A DNA stretch of 64,000 bases, taken from the NCBI GenBank assembly GCA_963422285.2, contig OY729419.2, forward strand, positions 248,001 to 312,000, written 5' to 3'. Position 1 is the stretch's first letter; each line of letters begins with the position of its first letter. Below the pieces are notes generated by a model. That model saw only the letters and a program-made list of their open reading frames with translations, had not been told where the DNA came from and ran no database searches. Source of the stretch: VXYL01 sp963422285. Its GTDB lineage: Bacteria; Pseudomonadota; Gammaproteobacteria; Pseudomonadales; Azotimanducaceae. This document shows positions 15,320 through 25,050 of this stretch, one piece after another. The position numbers were made by a program, and so were the translations under genes.

Positions 15320-17320
15320 ATGGCGGATCCGCAAGGCAGGAAATCGCTCGCGCAGGCAGTGATGGCGATGCGCGCCGGCAGGCTGGCCGATGCCGAGGCC
15401 CTATGCCGAGAGTACTTGCTGCACCGTCCAGGCAGCGTACCGCATCTACAGGTGCTGGGACATGCGCTGATCGGCCGCCAACGATTCGACGAGGCGGACA
15501 GGGAAATCCGTTTCGCGCTCGATCTTGCGCCCGACTACGCGCCGCTGCGCGAAGATCTAGGCAGCCTGCGCGCCCTGCAAGGCGACATGGAGGCGGCCAT
15601 CCGTTGCTTCCGCAAGGCGCTCGACATCGACCCGAGCCTCAAACGCGCATACCGGAAGTTGGCGCAAGCGCTCTCGGCCGCCGGGCGTCGAGAAGAGGCG
15701 GAGGAGGCATTCGAGGCCTATCTCGAACACGACCCGGAGAAGGCGCATGTGGCCGCCGGCGCCGAGCATTGGCGGGCCGGTCGCTTCGACGAGGCCGAAA
15801 AAACACTGCGCGACACCCTGCGCAAGAGCCCCGACAATGTCGATGCCATGCGCTTTCTCGCGCTTCTCTATCTCGACGTCGGCAACCACTTGAACGATGC
15901 GGAAGCGCTGCTTCGTCGGGCGCTGGCTCTTGCCCCGGACTTCGTCCAGGCCATGCACACGTTGGGCGTGGTGCTCGCGGATCAGGGCAAATGGACCGAC
16001 GCTGTGCATGCCTATCGCGGGCTGGCCGAACTCGCCCCGGACGATGCCCTCGCCTGGGCCGGTCTCGGCAATGCCCTTTCCGGCGCGGGCGATCCCCAGG
16101 CCGCCGTCAATGCCTACCAGCGTTCGCTTGCGCTGCGTCCCGACGCGCCAAGCGTTCACATGGCCGTGGCACACATGCTGAAGACGCTCGGCCGGCAAGC
16201 CGAGGCCGTGCAAGCCTATCGCGAATCCATCCGCCAAAAGCCCAGCCTAGGGGAAAGCTATTGGAGCCTAGCCAACCTCAAGGTGTTCCGCTTCAAAGAA
16301 GAAGAAGTGGCTGCCATGAGGGAGCAGGTGGCCCGTGACGAGCTTGCCGCCGCCTCCCGCGTACATTTCCACTTCTCGCTCGGCAAGGCCATGGAGGACC
16401 AGGACGACTACGCAGCCGCATGGCGCCACTACCGTGCTGGCAATGAACTGCAACGCCAGCTCGTCGATTACGACCCGGTGGAGAACGAACTGACGCTGGC
16501 GCGCATCCGCGAGGTGTTCAGCCAAGAATTCGTGCGCGAACGCTTTGGCCTCGGTTGCGATGCCGCCGACCCCATCTTCGTGGTCGGCCTGCCACGCACG
16601 GGCTCGACGCTGGTGGAGCAAATTCTCGCCAGCCACAGCCAAGTCGAGGGCACCGCCGAGTTGCCGAATCTTTCCCAGATGGCCTTTCAAACCGGCAAGT
16701 ATCGAACAGACGGCCTTCGCTATCCAGAAACCATGCACACGTTGACCGAGCGCGACTGGGCCGCCTACGGTCGCGAGTACCTGCGCCAAGTAGCCGGGCA
16801 ACGCCATACCGGGCGGCCCCGCTTCATCGACAAGATGCCCAACAACTTCGCGCATATCGGCTGGCTGAAGCTCATCCTGCCGAACGCCAAGATCATCGAT
16901 ACCCGTCGCCACCCGATGGATACCTGTCTGGGCGCCTACAAGCAGCTATTCGCCAAGGGCCAGCATTTCACCTACGACGAACTGGAGCTGGCCGAGTACT
17001 ACCGAGCCTATGTGGAAACCACGACGCACTGGAATCGGGTGCTGCCCGGCGCGGTGCTTACCGTCTACTACGAGGAAACGGTGACCAATCTCGAAGCCCA
17101 GGTGCGCCGCATCCTCGACTTCTGCGGCCTGCCCTTCGAGGAGACCAGCCTGCGCTATTACGAAACCGAGCGGGCCGTGAAGACCGCCAGTTCCGAACAG
17201 GTGCGCCAGCCCATCTACACGGACGCCCTCGGCCTTTGGCGACGCTACGGCCACCACCTCGCCAACTGGCGCGAGATGCTCGCCGATCTCATCAACGCCT
17301 ATCCCCCTGCCTACGGTTAG
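15320..17320 (+). CDS. TPR-repeat sulfotransferase
   Basis: A 666-residue cytoplasmic-type protein from ATG 15320. Residues about 1-340 are tandem tetratricopeptide repeats (for example YAPLREDLGSLRALQGDMEA, then FRKALDIDPSLKRAYRKLAQ). The C-terminal half is a PAPS-dependent sulfotransferase: FVVGLPRTGSTLVEQILASH is the 5'-phosphosulfate-binding loop, and DTRRHPMDTCLGAYKQLF corresponds to the 3'-phosphate-binding region. This TPR-sulfotransferase architecture is frequent in marine gammaproteobacteria near TonB receptors. The acceptor is unknown. The frame is open upstream to 15194, but the ATG fits the onset of the repeats. Confidence 0.85.
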   Translation: MADPQGRKSLAQAVMAMRAGRLADAEALCREYLLHRPGSVPHLQVLGHALIGRQRFDEADREIRFALDLAPDYAPLREDLGSLRALQGDMEAAIRCFRKALDIDPSLKRAYRKLAQALSAAGRREEAEEAFEAYLEHDPEKAHVAAGAEHWRAGRFDEAEKTLRDTLRKSPDNVDAMRFLALLYLDVGNHLNDAEALLRRALALAPDFVQAMHTLGVVLADQGKWTDAVHAYRGLAELAPDDALAWAGLGNALSGAGDPQAAVNAYQRSLALRPDAPSVHMAVAHMLKTLGRQAEAVQAYRESIRQKPSLGESYWSLANLKVFRFKEEEVAAMREQVARDELAAASRVHFHFSLGKAMEDQDDYAAAWRHYRAGNELQRQLVDYDPVENELTLARIREVFSQEFVRERFGLGCDAADPIFVVGLPRTGSTLVEQILASHSQVEGTAELPNLSQMAFQTGKYRTDGLRYPETMHTLTERDWAAYGREYLRQVAGQRHTGRPRFIDKMPNNFAHIGWLKLILPNAKIIDTRRHPMDTCLGAYKQLFAKGQHFTYDELELAEYYRAYVETTTHWNRVLPGAVLTVYYEETVTNLEAQVRRILDFCGLPFEETSLRYYETERAVKTASSEQVRQPIYTDALGLWRRYGHHLANWREMLADLINAYPPAYG

Positions 17321-17372
17321 CTGTTCCTTCGAGTGTCCGCGTGGCAGGCAGCGTCGTCGATTGCCGCCGACT

Positions 17373-18314
17373 TCATCCGTCTCCTGCGGACGACACTCGG
17401 TATCTGCCGAGCTGGGCCTCCAGTCCCGCGATGCGCTCTTCGGCAGCTTTGCGGGCGGTCGCTTCCCTGACGGCGCGTTCCTCGGCGATTCTGCGGACGG
17501 CCGCTTCCCTGGCGGCGTGCTCCTCAGCGATTCTGCGGGCGGCTTGCTCCTCCCTGTAGGCGCGCAGGTCCTCTCCCGTCTCCGGGTCGTGCCAACGCAA
17601 CTCCCGCAGCGGCTGCCCGTTCTCGTCGTAGCGGCACCCATCCACATAGTGCAGCACCAGCCCCAAAGTCCGGCTCCGAACTGCCGGCGGGCCATTCCCT
17701 CCGAGGGCCTCCTCCGGCAGCGCCCGGTAGACGCCGTCGAACAGGCGAAAGCCCCGTAGCGGCGGACTTAGGCCGTCCGGATGCGGGTCGAAGAGGAAGT
17801 ACTCGGTCACACCCATCTCGGCGTAGATGACAGGCTTCTCGTCCCGGTCGTGTTCTCGCGACGACTCCGAGGCGATCTCCAGGACGAAGTCCGGCACCTT
17901 GGGCTCCTGCCAGAGAACGTAGGAGCCCCGCGCCAGATTCCAATCCGCTCCTAACACCACGAACAGATCCGGCGCCACGGACTTCAACAGCGGCCGGCCA
18001 CGTCTGTCCCGTCGGGGTACGCTGCGTTCGTCCAGCACCGGATAGTGGATCAGCAGGTCGGAGGCCACGAAGACGTCCTTGCGGCCTCTATAGCGGGCAT
18101 CTACGACGTTGAAGGCGTGGACGATGCAATCGAGTTGGCCGATGTGCTCAGCCATCGGCTTGCTGTCCGAACTCGGCAGGTTGGTGTGGTCCAGGGCCCG
18201 CAGCGCCACGAACGCGGCTTCGTCCGAATGGACGCTGACCCGACTGCGGACGCGCCTTCCTTCCGGGGCCAGGACGCCTCCAGCGGGGAATCGGGAAAGA
18301 GTGGGATCGGCCAT
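17373..18314 (-). CDS. Uma2-family PD-(D/E)XK nuclease-like protein with coiled-coil tail
   Basis: A 313-residue product from ATG 18314. The central region carries the Uma2 (DUF820) pattern: VASDLLIHYP, then SVAPDLFVVLGAD, PKVPDFVLEIASESSREHDR and YAEMGVTEYFLFDP, giving the D...ExK-like active-site layout. The last 70 residues are a strong Ala/Arg/Glu coiled coil with RRIAEE-type heptads, common in cyanobacterial and other Uma2 proteins. The family is assigned as putative restriction endonucleases without a proven role. It converges with the sulfotransferase gene. Confidence 0.8.
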   Translation of the reverse strand: MADPTLSRFPAGGVLAPEGRRVRSRVSVHSDEAAFVALRALDHTNLPSSDSKPMAEHIGQLDCIVHAFNVVDARYRGRKDVFVASDLLIHYPVLDERSVPRRDRRGRPLLKSVAPDLFVVLGADWNLARGSYVLWQEPKVPDFVLEIASESSREHDRDEKPVIYAEMGVTEYFLFDPHPDGLSPPLRGFRLFDGVYRALPEEALGGNGPPAVRSRTLGLVLHYVDGCRYDENGQPLRELRWHDPETGEDLRAYREEQAARRIAEEHAAREAAVRRIAEERAVREATARKAAEERIAGLEAQLGRYRVSSAGDG

Positions 18315-18699
18315 AGCCGTTGACCTCTGCGGACGTGTCGGATCGACACCGCGATGGAACGTTAACACGGCGACAGCCGAACGGCCAAGCGCGGTTATGG
18401 CGACACGTCTGTAAGAGCGACTGCATACCCAATAGGGGCTGCGGCTGTTCGCGCAGGCACCCCCGAGCCGGGGACACGGATATCAGCCCGCCTCGCCCGC
18501 GCAGGCACTCGCTTCACGTTCATGAGCGGCATGGTGGACGAATGCGAAAGCGCCGCGGGACGGCATCGTCGATTTCCTACAGGAATTCGAGAGAATCGCC
18601 AGCCGCGCCGGCGGGCGTGTCGCCGCATGCGGTTCGGGAACGCGGGTCTTGCTCTACGCCCATCGTGCCGCCTCCCGCGGACGTGAATGCCAACACGCC
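18315..18699. other. Intergenic stretch without recognisable gene
   Basis: The gap between the Uma2 gene start and the stop of the next minus-strand gene is GC-rich and should include the Uma2 promoter. Short frames exist in several phases but none has a family motif or credible start. A GCGCAGGCAC word occurs twice (about 18450 and 18499). Confidence 0.5.
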
Positions 18700-19635
18700 C
18701 TAGAACGGCCAGAGCGCGAGACCGTGGATGGCGTTGCGGATGTCGAGGGAAAGAGTGACCTTGAGGGCGGTGGCATTCGCCTTGAGATCGTGGACAGCGA
18801 TGGTGGAAGGCGACGAGCCGGCGGCGACGAGGTCGTCGCCGAGAACGCAAAGCCCGCGCCCGAAGGAGGGGCGCGCCACTGTGCTGGCGTATTCGTCCAC
18901 GCCAATCAGCTGCTCCCGCGTGAAGCGCGGCACGCGGAACGCCCGGTCTCGCGAAGGATCGCGGCTTGCGAAGCGCACCACGTCCGCCACGGTGTCGTTG
19001 AACAGCACGCCGTCCTTGTATGGCTGCGCGTTGTGGGTGCCGCGGGGTAGCGTCGCGCTCATGTGTATCTGCCGGCCGTTGTAGTGCAGCAGGCCGCCGG
19101 TGCGCAAACCCGCGAGGTACATGCCGTCCTCGTTGCAGAACACGCTGTTCAAATGCAGTTTGTTGAGCATCAGCGGGCCGTCATCGCCTTGCGGATCGTA
19201 GATGCTGCCGTTGAAGCGCAAGCCATCGGTATCGATGTGCAGCGCCCAATGAAACCGCTCCTCAGCGATATCGAAGGCGAGGATGCTGTCGAAACCGGTG
19301 GCGGCGAGAAATACGTTGCCTCGATGCACGGCGATCTCGTGGCAATGCTTGAGGTAGGCACACCGCCACGATCCCAAACATCGGAAATCGCGGCCGTAGG
19401 CGAACAGCTCGTCGCTGGCGGCGATGAACGTGATCTCGCCATGGCAGGCGATGCCGCGCAAGCCCCGATCCCATCCTCGGCCTCGCCAGTCGATAGCGGC
19501 GGTGTTCCAGTCGAGAACCTGCACGATGTCCCGTCGCTGCAAATCGACGAGATAGACGCCGCCGTGGCTTTCTCCCTGCTGGCTGCCGCGGACGACCGAG
19601 CTGGCGATGAGCGTCGTCAGCCGCCGATATCCCAA
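18700..19635 (-). CDS. Conserved hypothetical protein, probable beta-propeller, partner of the TonB receptor
   Basis: A 311-residue product from ATG 19635, overlapping the 3' end of the TonB receptor gene by 19 bases, so the two are co-transcribed. It has repeated beta-strand blocks (GIACHGEITFIAASDELFAY, HCHEIAVHRGNVFLAATGFD, LHLNSVFCNEDGMYLAGLRT), spaced like propeller blades. It resembles DUF4915/TIGR03032-type proteins in the CHEIA and HLNSV segments. No signal peptide is seen. The function is not known; the context suggests handling of the ligand imported by the receptor. Confidence 0.65.
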   Translation of the reverse strand: MGYRRLTTLIASSVVRGSQQGESHGGVYLVDLQRRDIVQVLDWNTAAIDWRGRGWDRGLRGIACHGEITFIAASDELFAYGRDFRCLGSWRCAYLKHCHEIAVHRGNVFLAATGFDSILAFDIAEERFHWALHIDTDGLRFNGSIYDPQGDDGPLMLNKLHLNSVFCNEDGMYLAGLRTGGLLHYNGRQIHMSATLPRGTHNAQPYKDGVLFNDTVADVVRFASRDPSRDRAFRVPRFTREQLIGVDEYASTVARPSFGRGLCVLGDDLVAAGSSPSTIAVHDLKANATALKVTLSLDIRNAIHGLALWPF

Positions 19636-22073
19636 CGCAACGAGATGCCGAACTCCCTGGGCCGCACCACGCCCGGCAGCGTCCGGTAGCGGTTGATGCC
19701 CACCGCCTCTAGACGATCATCGTTGCTGGTGTCCACCCAGTTGATGGCGCGCTCGTCCCAGACGTTCCAAACATCGAAGGTAAGCGTCCAAGAGCCGCTC
19801 TCCCCTTGCCACAGTCCAAGCTGCAGATTCGCCAAGCGCCAATCGTCGATCCTCTTGGTGACGAATTCCCTGGCGTCGTTGAAGTCGTGGTACTGCGCCG
19901 CCTGGAACGAATGGTCGTAGCGAATCCAGCCGTCGCTGCCGAACAGCACCCCTGGCACGGTGTACTCCACGCCCAGCCACCACTTGAAATCCGGCGCGAT
20001 AGCGAGTTCCTGGCCATTGCTCAACACCCGCCAGTCCGCTACGCCCGCCGGCAGCCGATCGTTGGGAAACGCTTGGCGGAAGAAGAAATCTTCGGTGATC
20101 TCGGTGCTGCTTTTGAAGAGCGAACCTTCCACCTTCAAGGCGTCCGTCAGCCAAACCGTGAAGCTGCCCTCGACGCCGGCACCTTCCGCTTCGCCGAGAT
20201 TGACGTGGCCCTTGGCCTCCGTCAAGGTCGGATCGTTGATCTCGCGCTGCATGTCCTCCCAGCGCATGCGATAGAGGGCGAGATTGAGCTGCAGCCGGTT
20301 TTCCCACCACTCGGTCTTGACGCCTATTTCGGTGTTGAACAGCTTGTCCGGGCCGAAGCGCCGCGGCAGCACCGAGCCACGTCTGAGGGTATTGCTACCG
20401 CCCAGGCGGAAACCCTCGCTATAGGTGAAATACACCATCTTGTCGTTGTCGATGCGGTACTTGGCGGAGACTTTGTAGACGATGTCGCTATCCTTGCCGT
20501 CGTAGGTGTCGATGCCGTTGTTGGCATAGTCGCCGTACGGTACGCCCTCCGGCCAGTACTGCCGTTCGGTGCGATAGCGGTCGTATTCGAACCAGCGGGT
20601 GCCGACGCCGACGGCGAGATCGTCGGTGAGGTCGTAGCCGAATTCGCCGAACACGGCCCGCTGCCTGGTCTCGCGCTTGAAATCCTCGCCGTAGAAGCGC
20701 TCGGTAGGCGCGATGGGGTAGACGATGTTGGGATCGAAGCTCTGCGCGAGGTAGTAGGCCCAGCCGTTGAGGGCAGGCCAAGCCGGCGTGGCCACCAAGT
20801 CCGGCGTCAACCAGTACCAGTCCCAGGCGTCCAGCGTTTCTTCGTAGAACGCGCCCATCATCCATTGCAAGCGACCAGTCCCTGTGGAGGCCAAGCGGAT
20901 TTCCTGGGAGCTGCGCCGAGCGATCTGATCGTTGACGATGGTGCCGATGTGGTAGGCGATGTCGTACAGGGCGCTGGCGTAGTACGCGGGCACATCGTAG
21001 CCGACGCCCTTGCCGCGGATGGCGGTACGCAGCTGATCGTCCACCATGTTGCCGAAGTCGTAGAAGACCTCGCGCTCGAGGTGCCCGGCGGCAATGGTGA
21101 GCTCCGCAAAGCCGAGATCGCCGACGACGGTGAGGCCCGTGGACCACCAGTCGTCGGTGCGGATATCCTTTTGGAAGCGCACGATCTCGAGCTCGCCCAC
21201 CGCTGGGTCGTACACCCAATCGCCCTTGGATTCGGAGTCTTGCCGGATGGCCATGAGCTGGGCCGACCAGCTTTCGTTCACGTCCCACAGGCCAGTGACG
21301 CGGAAGCCGCTCTGCTGCCAAGTGTTGAAGTCGTCCTCCACCGCATCGTCGTTGGTGTCGCCGGTGAAGAGCGCCCGACCGCGTACATTGTCGATGAAGC
21401 CGCCCTCGTTCTGGGCGAACGCCGCCACGCGCACGGCGGCGCGCTCGGCGAGGGGCAGATTGAGGTGGCCCTCCACCCGGCTGCTGGCGTCGCCCTTGCC
21501 GGGAAGAGCGGAGAAGCCGATGTCCACAGAGCCGCTTAAGGCAGTGGTATCCGGCTTGTTGGTGACAATGCGCAAGGTGCCGGACTGGGAACTGGAACCG
21601 AACAGGGTGCCCTGCGGTCCGGGCAGCGCTTCGATGCGCTCGATGTCCATGAGATAGGGATCCGCCTGCTGCGCCGGGGACGTCATGGGGATCTCGTCGA
21701 GATAGACCGCGGCGGAGGCGTCCGTGCGCCACTCCTGGGAGCCGGTGCTGATGCCGCGGAACACCAGTTCGTTGCGGCCAGGACTGGTGCTGACGATGGA
21801 GACGCCGGCGAGCGAGCGCGCATAGTCCTCCATGGTGCGCAGGCTCATGCGGTCGATGTGTTCTTCGGTGAAGGCTTGGATGCTTTGCGAGATATCTTGC
21901 AGGTCCGCCTCGCGCTTGGTGGCGGTGACTACCAACTCTTCGATGTAGCCGGATGCCTGCTCGTCCTCCTCGGCATCCTGCTGCGCCAGCGCGTTGGCGG
22001 TCAGCGCGACGGTGACGAGGCTGACCGCCTTGGCCAGCGGATGAAGCGTGAAGCCAGGCAAATGCTGCGGCAT
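19617..22073 (-). CDS. TonB-dependent outer-membrane receptor
   Basis: An 818-residue receptor from ATG 22073 with GGGGGAG upstream. A signal peptide (AVSLVTVALTANALAQ) precedes the plug domain, whose TonB box region reads EELVVTATKREADLQD, followed by SIQAFTEEHID and VFRGISTGS. The barrel ends in the usual aromatic-rich strand (REFGISLRWDIGG, lacking the typical terminal Phe). It belongs to the iron-complex/other-substrate type common in marine gammaproteobacteria. The substrate is unknown. The gene overlaps the downstream propeller-like gene and is divergent from the Asp/Asn hydroxylase-like gene. Confidence 0.9.
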   Translation of the reverse strand: MPQHLPGFTLHPLAKAVSLVTVALTANALAQQDAEEDEQASGYIEELVVTATKREADLQDISQSIQAFTEEHIDRMSLRTMEDYARSLAGVSIVSTSPGRNELVFRGISTGSQEWRTDASAAVYLDEIPMTSPAQQADPYLMDIERIEALPGPQGTLFGSSSQSGTLRIVTNKPDTTALSGSVDIGFSALPGKGDASSRVEGHLNLPLAERAAVRVAAFAQNEGGFIDNVRGRALFTGDTNDDAVEDDFNTWQQSGFRVTGLWDVNESWSAQLMAIRQDSESKGDWVYDPAVGELEIVRFQKDIRTDDWWSTGLTVVGDLGFAELTIAAGHLEREVFYDFGNMVDDQLRTAIRGKGVGYDVPAYYASALYDIAYHIGTIVNDQIARRSSQEIRLASTGTGRLQWMMGAFYEETLDAWDWYWLTPDLVATPAWPALNGWAYYLAQSFDPNIVYPIAPTERFYGEDFKRETRQRAVFGEFGYDLTDDLAVGVGTRWFEYDRYRTERQYWPEGVPYGDYANNGIDTYDGKDSDIVYKVSAKYRIDNDKMVYFTYSEGFRLGGSNTLRRGSVLPRRFGPDKLFNTEIGVKTEWWENRLQLNLALYRMRWEDMQREINDPTLTEAKGHVNLGEAEGAGVEGSFTVWLTDALKVEGSLFKSSTEITEDFFFRQAFPNDRLPAGVADWRVLSNGQELAIAPDFKWWLGVEYTVPGVLFGSDGWIRYDHSFQAAQYHDFNDAREFVTKRIDDWRLANLQLGLWQGESGSWTLTFDVWNVWDERAINWVDTSNDDRLEAVGINRYRTLPGVVRPREFGISLRWDIGG

Positions 22074-22152
22074 GTCTCCCCCCTGCACGGCAACCGCCGA
22101 TATGCACACTATACATGCGGTTCGGCTTGGATAGGCTGCCTCCCGTGATGAT

Positions 22153-22773
22153 ATGGTTCCGGGTGTGGACATCGGGGTTCCATTGCGGGATTTAGGAGAG
22201 GTCGATGCCGAGCGACTGCGGCGGACCATTCTGGCTGCACCTGCTGCGGCGTGGCTGGCGAACCAGTATCGCCAGCAGACCTACGACGCTCACTACCGCA
22301 CCCACTCGCTCGTCATGCTGTTCACGGATTGCCGGAACTGGCCGCATGCCAAGGTGACCCGCGAACCCGGCTGGGCGCTGCTCGCCGATCCCGCGCTGGC
22401 GCTGATGGACGACTTGATCTCCCGCCACTACGAACCCGGTGGCTTGGTCATCCGCGCCATGGCGGCGAAACTGGAACCTGGCGCGGTTGTCAAGCCGCAC
22501 TTCGATGCCCACCCGTCGTTCTGCGCGGGCCACCGCATTCACGTGCCGATCACCACCAACCCGCTGGTGCGCCTGCACATTGGCGGCCAGCCCCATCGGC
22601 TGGCGGCAGGACGCGCCTACGAGATCAACAACCAGCGGCGCCACAGCGTGATGAACAAGGGCCGCGACGACCGCATCACCTTCATCTTCGACTACGTGCC
22701 GGCTGATCGGCGGGCCGACCTGGACCTCGTGGCGCCGGAGGCCGAGCGCCACGAGCGCGGCACACCAAGTTGA
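22153..22773 (+). CDS. Aspartyl/asparaginyl beta-hydroxylase-like dioxygenase
   Basis: A 206-residue protein of the Fe(II)/2-oxoglutarate aspartyl/asparaginyl beta-hydroxylase family. The metal site is visible as KPHFDAHPSF (HxD, with GAVV just before) and a distal His in INNQRRHSVMNKG. HRIHVPITTNP and RLHIGGQ match the double-stranded beta-helix strands, and an Arg follows the distal His for 2-oxoglutarate. The start is ATG 22153. Its stop overlaps the TTG start of the esterase gene. It is divergent from the TonB receptor with an 80-base gap, which must hold both promoters. Confidence 0.8.
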   Translation: MVPGVDIGVPLRDLGEVDAERLRRTILAAPAAAWLANQYRQQTYDAHYRTHSLVMLFTDCRNWPHAKVTREPGWALLADPALALMDDLISRHYEPGGLVIRAMAAKLEPGAVVKPHFDAHPSFCAGHRIHVPITTNPLVRLHIGGQPHRLAAGRAYEINNQRRHSVMNKGRDDRITFIFDYVPADRRADLDLVAPEAERHERGTPS

Positions 22774-24311
22774 CCGGCTCGGCGCAACGGGCGATCACCG
22801 GTGTTGCCGCTGCGCTGGCGCTGGTGGGCGGCGTACCGAGCTTGGCGGCACCCGTCGCTCCTGATCATCCTCTACTGCGCTATCAAGGGCGCTGGAGCTT
22901 CAACGATCCGAAAGCGCCGAGCGTCGGCTGGCAGGGCAGCAGCGTCCGCATCCGGTTCGCGGGATCGATGGCGGCGGCGACGCTCGACCCTGGCGAGAAG
23001 GCCGAGCAGTACCGGGTTGTCGTGGACGGCAAGCCTGCGGATTCGCCCCTGCAGGCGCAGCCGGGCCGGCGCGAATACACGCTCGCCGAAGGGCTCGAGG
23101 CCGGTCAAGCGCACATCATCGAGCTGATGAAGGAAACTCACTACGGCACACGCACCACCTTCCATGGCTTCCGCATTGCAGGCGAGGGGCCGCTTGCGTT
23201 GCCGCCCAGCCCCAAGCTGCGCATCGCCTTCTTCGGCGATTCCAACATGGACGGCACTTCCCTCTACAGCGAGAAGGACAGCGGCGATTCGGGAACATGG
23301 TACGCATTCCCGGCGACGGTGAGCCGTATGTTCGGCGCCGAGATGAGTCTGCAGGCTTACGGCGGCGCGACCCTCACCGGCACGCGCAACAACGATGTGG
23401 CGGCATTCATCTACGGCGAGGACAGGCACACCCGAACCCCTGGGTATCGCAGCGACTTCGAGCCGCAGGTGATCGTCGTCAACGCCGGCGCCAACGACAT
23501 CTACCAAGTGGACGGCGAGCCCCCCGCAGCGCAGAAAGCGCGGGTGAAGGCGAGCTACAAGACGGTGATCCGCGAGTTGCGCACGGTGTACGGTCCGTCG
23601 CCGCACATGGTCCTGTACAACGCCTACGGCTGGCACGAGCACGAACCCGCCAACTACAGCCACGAGGTGGTGGCCGAAGCAGGCGGCAATCTCTCGGCGC
23701 TGCTATACCCCTGGACGTGGGAGAAGTGGCACGGCTCGATGGTGGAGCACGCGGGGCAGGCGCGACTCTTGGCGCGGCATATCGAATCGCTGGGCCTGGG
23801 TTTCCGGGTGCTGCGCGATGCCGAGGTATTCGACGGCTTCGGGCGGCATTTCGACGTGGCCAACGGCAGCTTCGAGTTCAAGGCGCGAGGCGGGTTCGAC
23901 GCTTTCGGCTGGCGCTATCACGAGGATGGGGTGGAGCGCATCCGGAACCCGGCGCGAGCTTCCCACGGCGAGTACTTCGTCCGTCTTGAAGCGGGCGAGG
24001 AAATACATCAGGGCGTGGACGCCACGGGCGATTTCCAACCCGGCGGCACGGCGGCAGACCAAGGCTATGCGGTGACCGCCATGATTCGCGCCGCGAACGG
24101 GGACGCCGTAGCGGAGATCGCGGCGGACTTCGAGGGCCAGAATCTCTACCAGCGCGGCAATCGGCAGACGCACCAACTCGCGGCGACGGAGGATTGGCAG
24201 CGGGTTCGGGTTGAATTCACGGCACCTGCGGGATCGTGGAAGCTCTATCTCGTGCTGCGGGCCTCGGCCGGCACCGTGGAGTTCGACGAAGCGCGAATGA
24301 GAGGACTGTAG
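22770..24311 (+). CDS. Secreted SGNH/GDSL esterase, CE2-like
   Basis: A 513-residue exported protein starting at TTG 22770, overlapping the upstream stop. The signal peptide is GVAAALALVGGVPSLAAP. An N-terminal jelly-roll-like domain (LLRYQGRWSFNDPKAPSVGW) precedes the SGNH hydrolase. The hydrolase has IAFFGDSNMDG (nucleophile Ser; GDSN instead of GDSI), a Gly-rich QAYGGATLTGT, NAGANDI (block III Asn) and a WHGSMVEHA segment with the catalytic His. The layout is like carbohydrate esterase family 2 acetylesterases. A C-terminal beta-sandwich (about 360-513, ADFEGQNLYQRG) resembles a carbohydrate-binding module. Confidence 0.8.
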   Translation: MTGSAQRAITGVAAALALVGGVPSLAAPVAPDHPLLRYQGRWSFNDPKAPSVGWQGSSVRIRFAGSMAAATLDPGEKAEQYRVVVDGKPADSPLQAQPGRREYTLAEGLEAGQAHIIELMKETHYGTRTTFHGFRIAGEGPLALPPSPKLRIAFFGDSNMDGTSLYSEKDSGDSGTWYAFPATVSRMFGAEMSLQAYGGATLTGTRNNDVAAFIYGEDRHTRTPGYRSDFEPQVIVVNAGANDIYQVDGEPPAAQKARVKASYKTVIRELRTVYGPSPHMVLYNAYGWHEHEPANYSHEVVAEAGGNLSALLYPWTWEKWHGSMVEHAGQARLLARHIESLGLGFRVLRDAEVFDGFGRHFDVANGSFEFKARGGFDAFGWRYHEDGVERIRNPARASHGEYFVRLEAGEEIHQGVDATGDFQPGGTAADQGYAVTAMIRAANGDAVAEIAADFEGQNLYQRGNRQTHQLAATEDWQRVRVEFTAPAGSWKLYLVLRASAGTVEFDEARMRGL

Positions 24312-24392
24312 CGACCTGCCGACGAGCACTGCGAGGAGAGGGAAGAATGATCGACGCATCGCAAACTTCGCGCACTTCCCGTCTCGTCGGCT

Positions 24393-24612
24393 AGACGCTG
24401 TTCACGGCGACTGCGACGACGATTCTGGGGGGCTGACTGCCGCTAGCGGTCTTTCACGAACAAGCCGGCCCGGTGGTGACCGCGGCCTACGATTTCTCAC
24501 CAAGCGCACCCGGCGTTCTCTATCTGTGGTACGGCTTCGGTCTCGTGGCGTTCCTGGGCTGGCTCGCGTTCAGCCGCTACAGCGCGGTGCTGCTCGATGC
24601 GCGAGGGAAGGG
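24393..24612 (+). pseudogene. Fragment of a BCCT-family transporter
   Basis: The stretch reads FTATATTILGG, a stop, then LPLAVFHEQAGPVVTAAYDF and LYLWYGFGLVAFLGWLAFSR. This follows the first two membrane spans of betaine/carnitine/choline transporters (LYxWYTxGLxAFMGWLAFSR). It contains an in-frame stop and breaks off into an atpD-like fragment near 24637. Only the N-terminal tenth of the gene remains. Confidence 0.55.
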
Positions 24613-24636
24613 CAGGCCGGATTTCTCGACCCAAGC

Positions 24637-24775
24637 TGGGTGGCGATGTTGCGGATGAGACCCAGCATGGTCACGGTCTTGCCGACGCCGGCGCCCCCGA
24701 ACAGGCCCCCTTGCCGCCGCGCGCGAACGGGCACGCCAAGTCGACCATCTTGACGCAACAGCTTGCGGGAGCACG
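24637..24775 (-). pseudogene. Fragment similar to atpD (P-loop region)
   Basis: The DNA aligns closely with bases 28142-28280 of the intact atpD, same strand. It encodes GGLFGGAGVGKTVTMLGLIRN, with a frameshift before the P-loop. Flanking bases do not match. It is one of three ATP synthase fragments between 24.6 and 26.1 kb. Confidence 0.75.
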
Positions 24776-24822
24776 CGCCGGTATCACCTCGCTTCCTATA
24801 GACGCGACCCAGGAGAGCTCCT

Positions 24823-25050
24823 ATGGCCAGTTTGTTGATTCGAGATCTGCCCAACCAGACTCGTCGAGCGCTGAAGCGCCAAGCATCGCTGAATAAACGA
24901 CCCTTGCAGAAAGAGGTGCATCGGATCCTCGCAGACGCCACGCGGGACGATGTGGCAGACCCATTGCCAGCACTGGCCCTGCGCATCTCGGATGCCGATG
25001 TGCGCGGGCCGATTGACCGCGAGGAGATTTACCGTGCCAGTGGACGCTAG
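24823..25050 (+). CDS. FitA-like ribbon-helix-helix antitoxin
   Basis: A 75-residue protein beginning MASLLIRDLPNQTRRALKRQ, the ribbon-helix-helix DNA-binding start of FitA-type antitoxins (IRxLPxxxxxxLKxRA). A C-terminal tail DADVRGPIDREEIYRASGR should contact the toxin. AGGAGAG lies 7 bases upstream of the start at 24823. It overlaps the PIN toxin frame by 17 bases. The toxin is broken, so this antitoxin is an orphan unless it serves another locus. Confidence 0.75.
   Translation: MASLLIRDLPNQTRRALKRQASLNKRPLQKEVHRILADATRDDVADPLPALALRISDADVRGPIDREEIYRASGR

Noticed and set aside
18524..18700. Short forward frame upstream of the propeller-like gene's 3' end
   Set aside because: Very Arg-rich, no ribosome site, no motif.
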